Source of the DNA: Ruminococcus flavefaciens
GTDB taxonomy: Bacteria > Bacillota > Clostridia > Oscillospirales > Ruminococcaceae
Direction of reading: 5' to 3'
Length of the DNA: 13,401 nucleotides
NCBI GenBank assembly: GCA_002309635.1
Contig: DBXO01000014.1
Span: forward strand, 1 to 13,401
Below are positions 13,387 through 13,401 of the stretch, in pieces. Below the pieces are notes generated by a model. It was not told the DNA's origin. It was given only the letters and a program-made list of their open reading frames with translations, and ran no database searches. A program made the position numbers and the translations under genes. The stretch's first letter is position 1; every line of letters starts with the position of its first letter.

Positions 13387-13401
13387 ATAGATGCCTTGGC
13401 A

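Overview
The window looks like a chromosomal segment of a Gram-positive anaerobe of the Clostridia, most likely a Ruminococcus-type member of the Oscillospiraceae. That is inferred from gene content and style: strong AGGAGG-type ribosome sites, consensus TTGACA/TATAAT promoters spaced 17 bp, a T-box leader, an HPr with both His15 and Ser46, and the sporulation protease SpoIVB. No species can be fixed from sequence alone. Every gene reads on the minus strand except spoIVB.

Layout from left to right. At 1-263 a perfect promoter drives a T-box riboswitch leader whose regulated gene lies beyond the left edge. At 371-1460 three closely packed minus-strand genes encode an AIM24/TIGR00266-family protein, a 47-residue membrane protein and a two-repeat zinc-ribbon protein. 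birA (biotin ligase/repressor) lies upstream at 1515-2498 with its own promoter. At 2720-3256 is an unidentified four-helix membrane protein ending in a good terminator. It is divergent from spoIVB (3363-4589), which converges on ptsH (4645-4917) through a shared hairpin that serves ptsH best. A 371-bp AT-rich gap (4918-5288) holds the ptsH promoter and a second promoter-like site.

From 5289 to 8713 there is a minus-strand run: an XRE regulator with membrane helices and a zinc ribbon, a compact structured repeat element, rimM, two unidentified membrane or anchored proteins, and trmD. rimM and trmD are normally close partners in a ribosome/tRNA maturation operon; here two unrelated-looking genes sit between them. 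purB follows (8866-10305), of the long type resembling animal adenylosuccinate lyases, with a perfect promoter.

The right end (10459-13344) is a compact four-gene operon: an FHA-domain protein, a PP2C Ser/Thr phosphatase, a short single-pass membrane protein and a four-helix membrane protein, with a -10 box at the right edge and a strong terminator at the left. It reads as a phosphothreonine-dependent signalling module coupled to the membrane; no kinase is in the window.

The best leads are this FHA/PP2C operon, the back-to-back structured repeats upstream of rimM, the AIM24/zinc-ribbon trio, and the disrupted rimM-trmD order. None can be proven to be a new system from the sequence alone.
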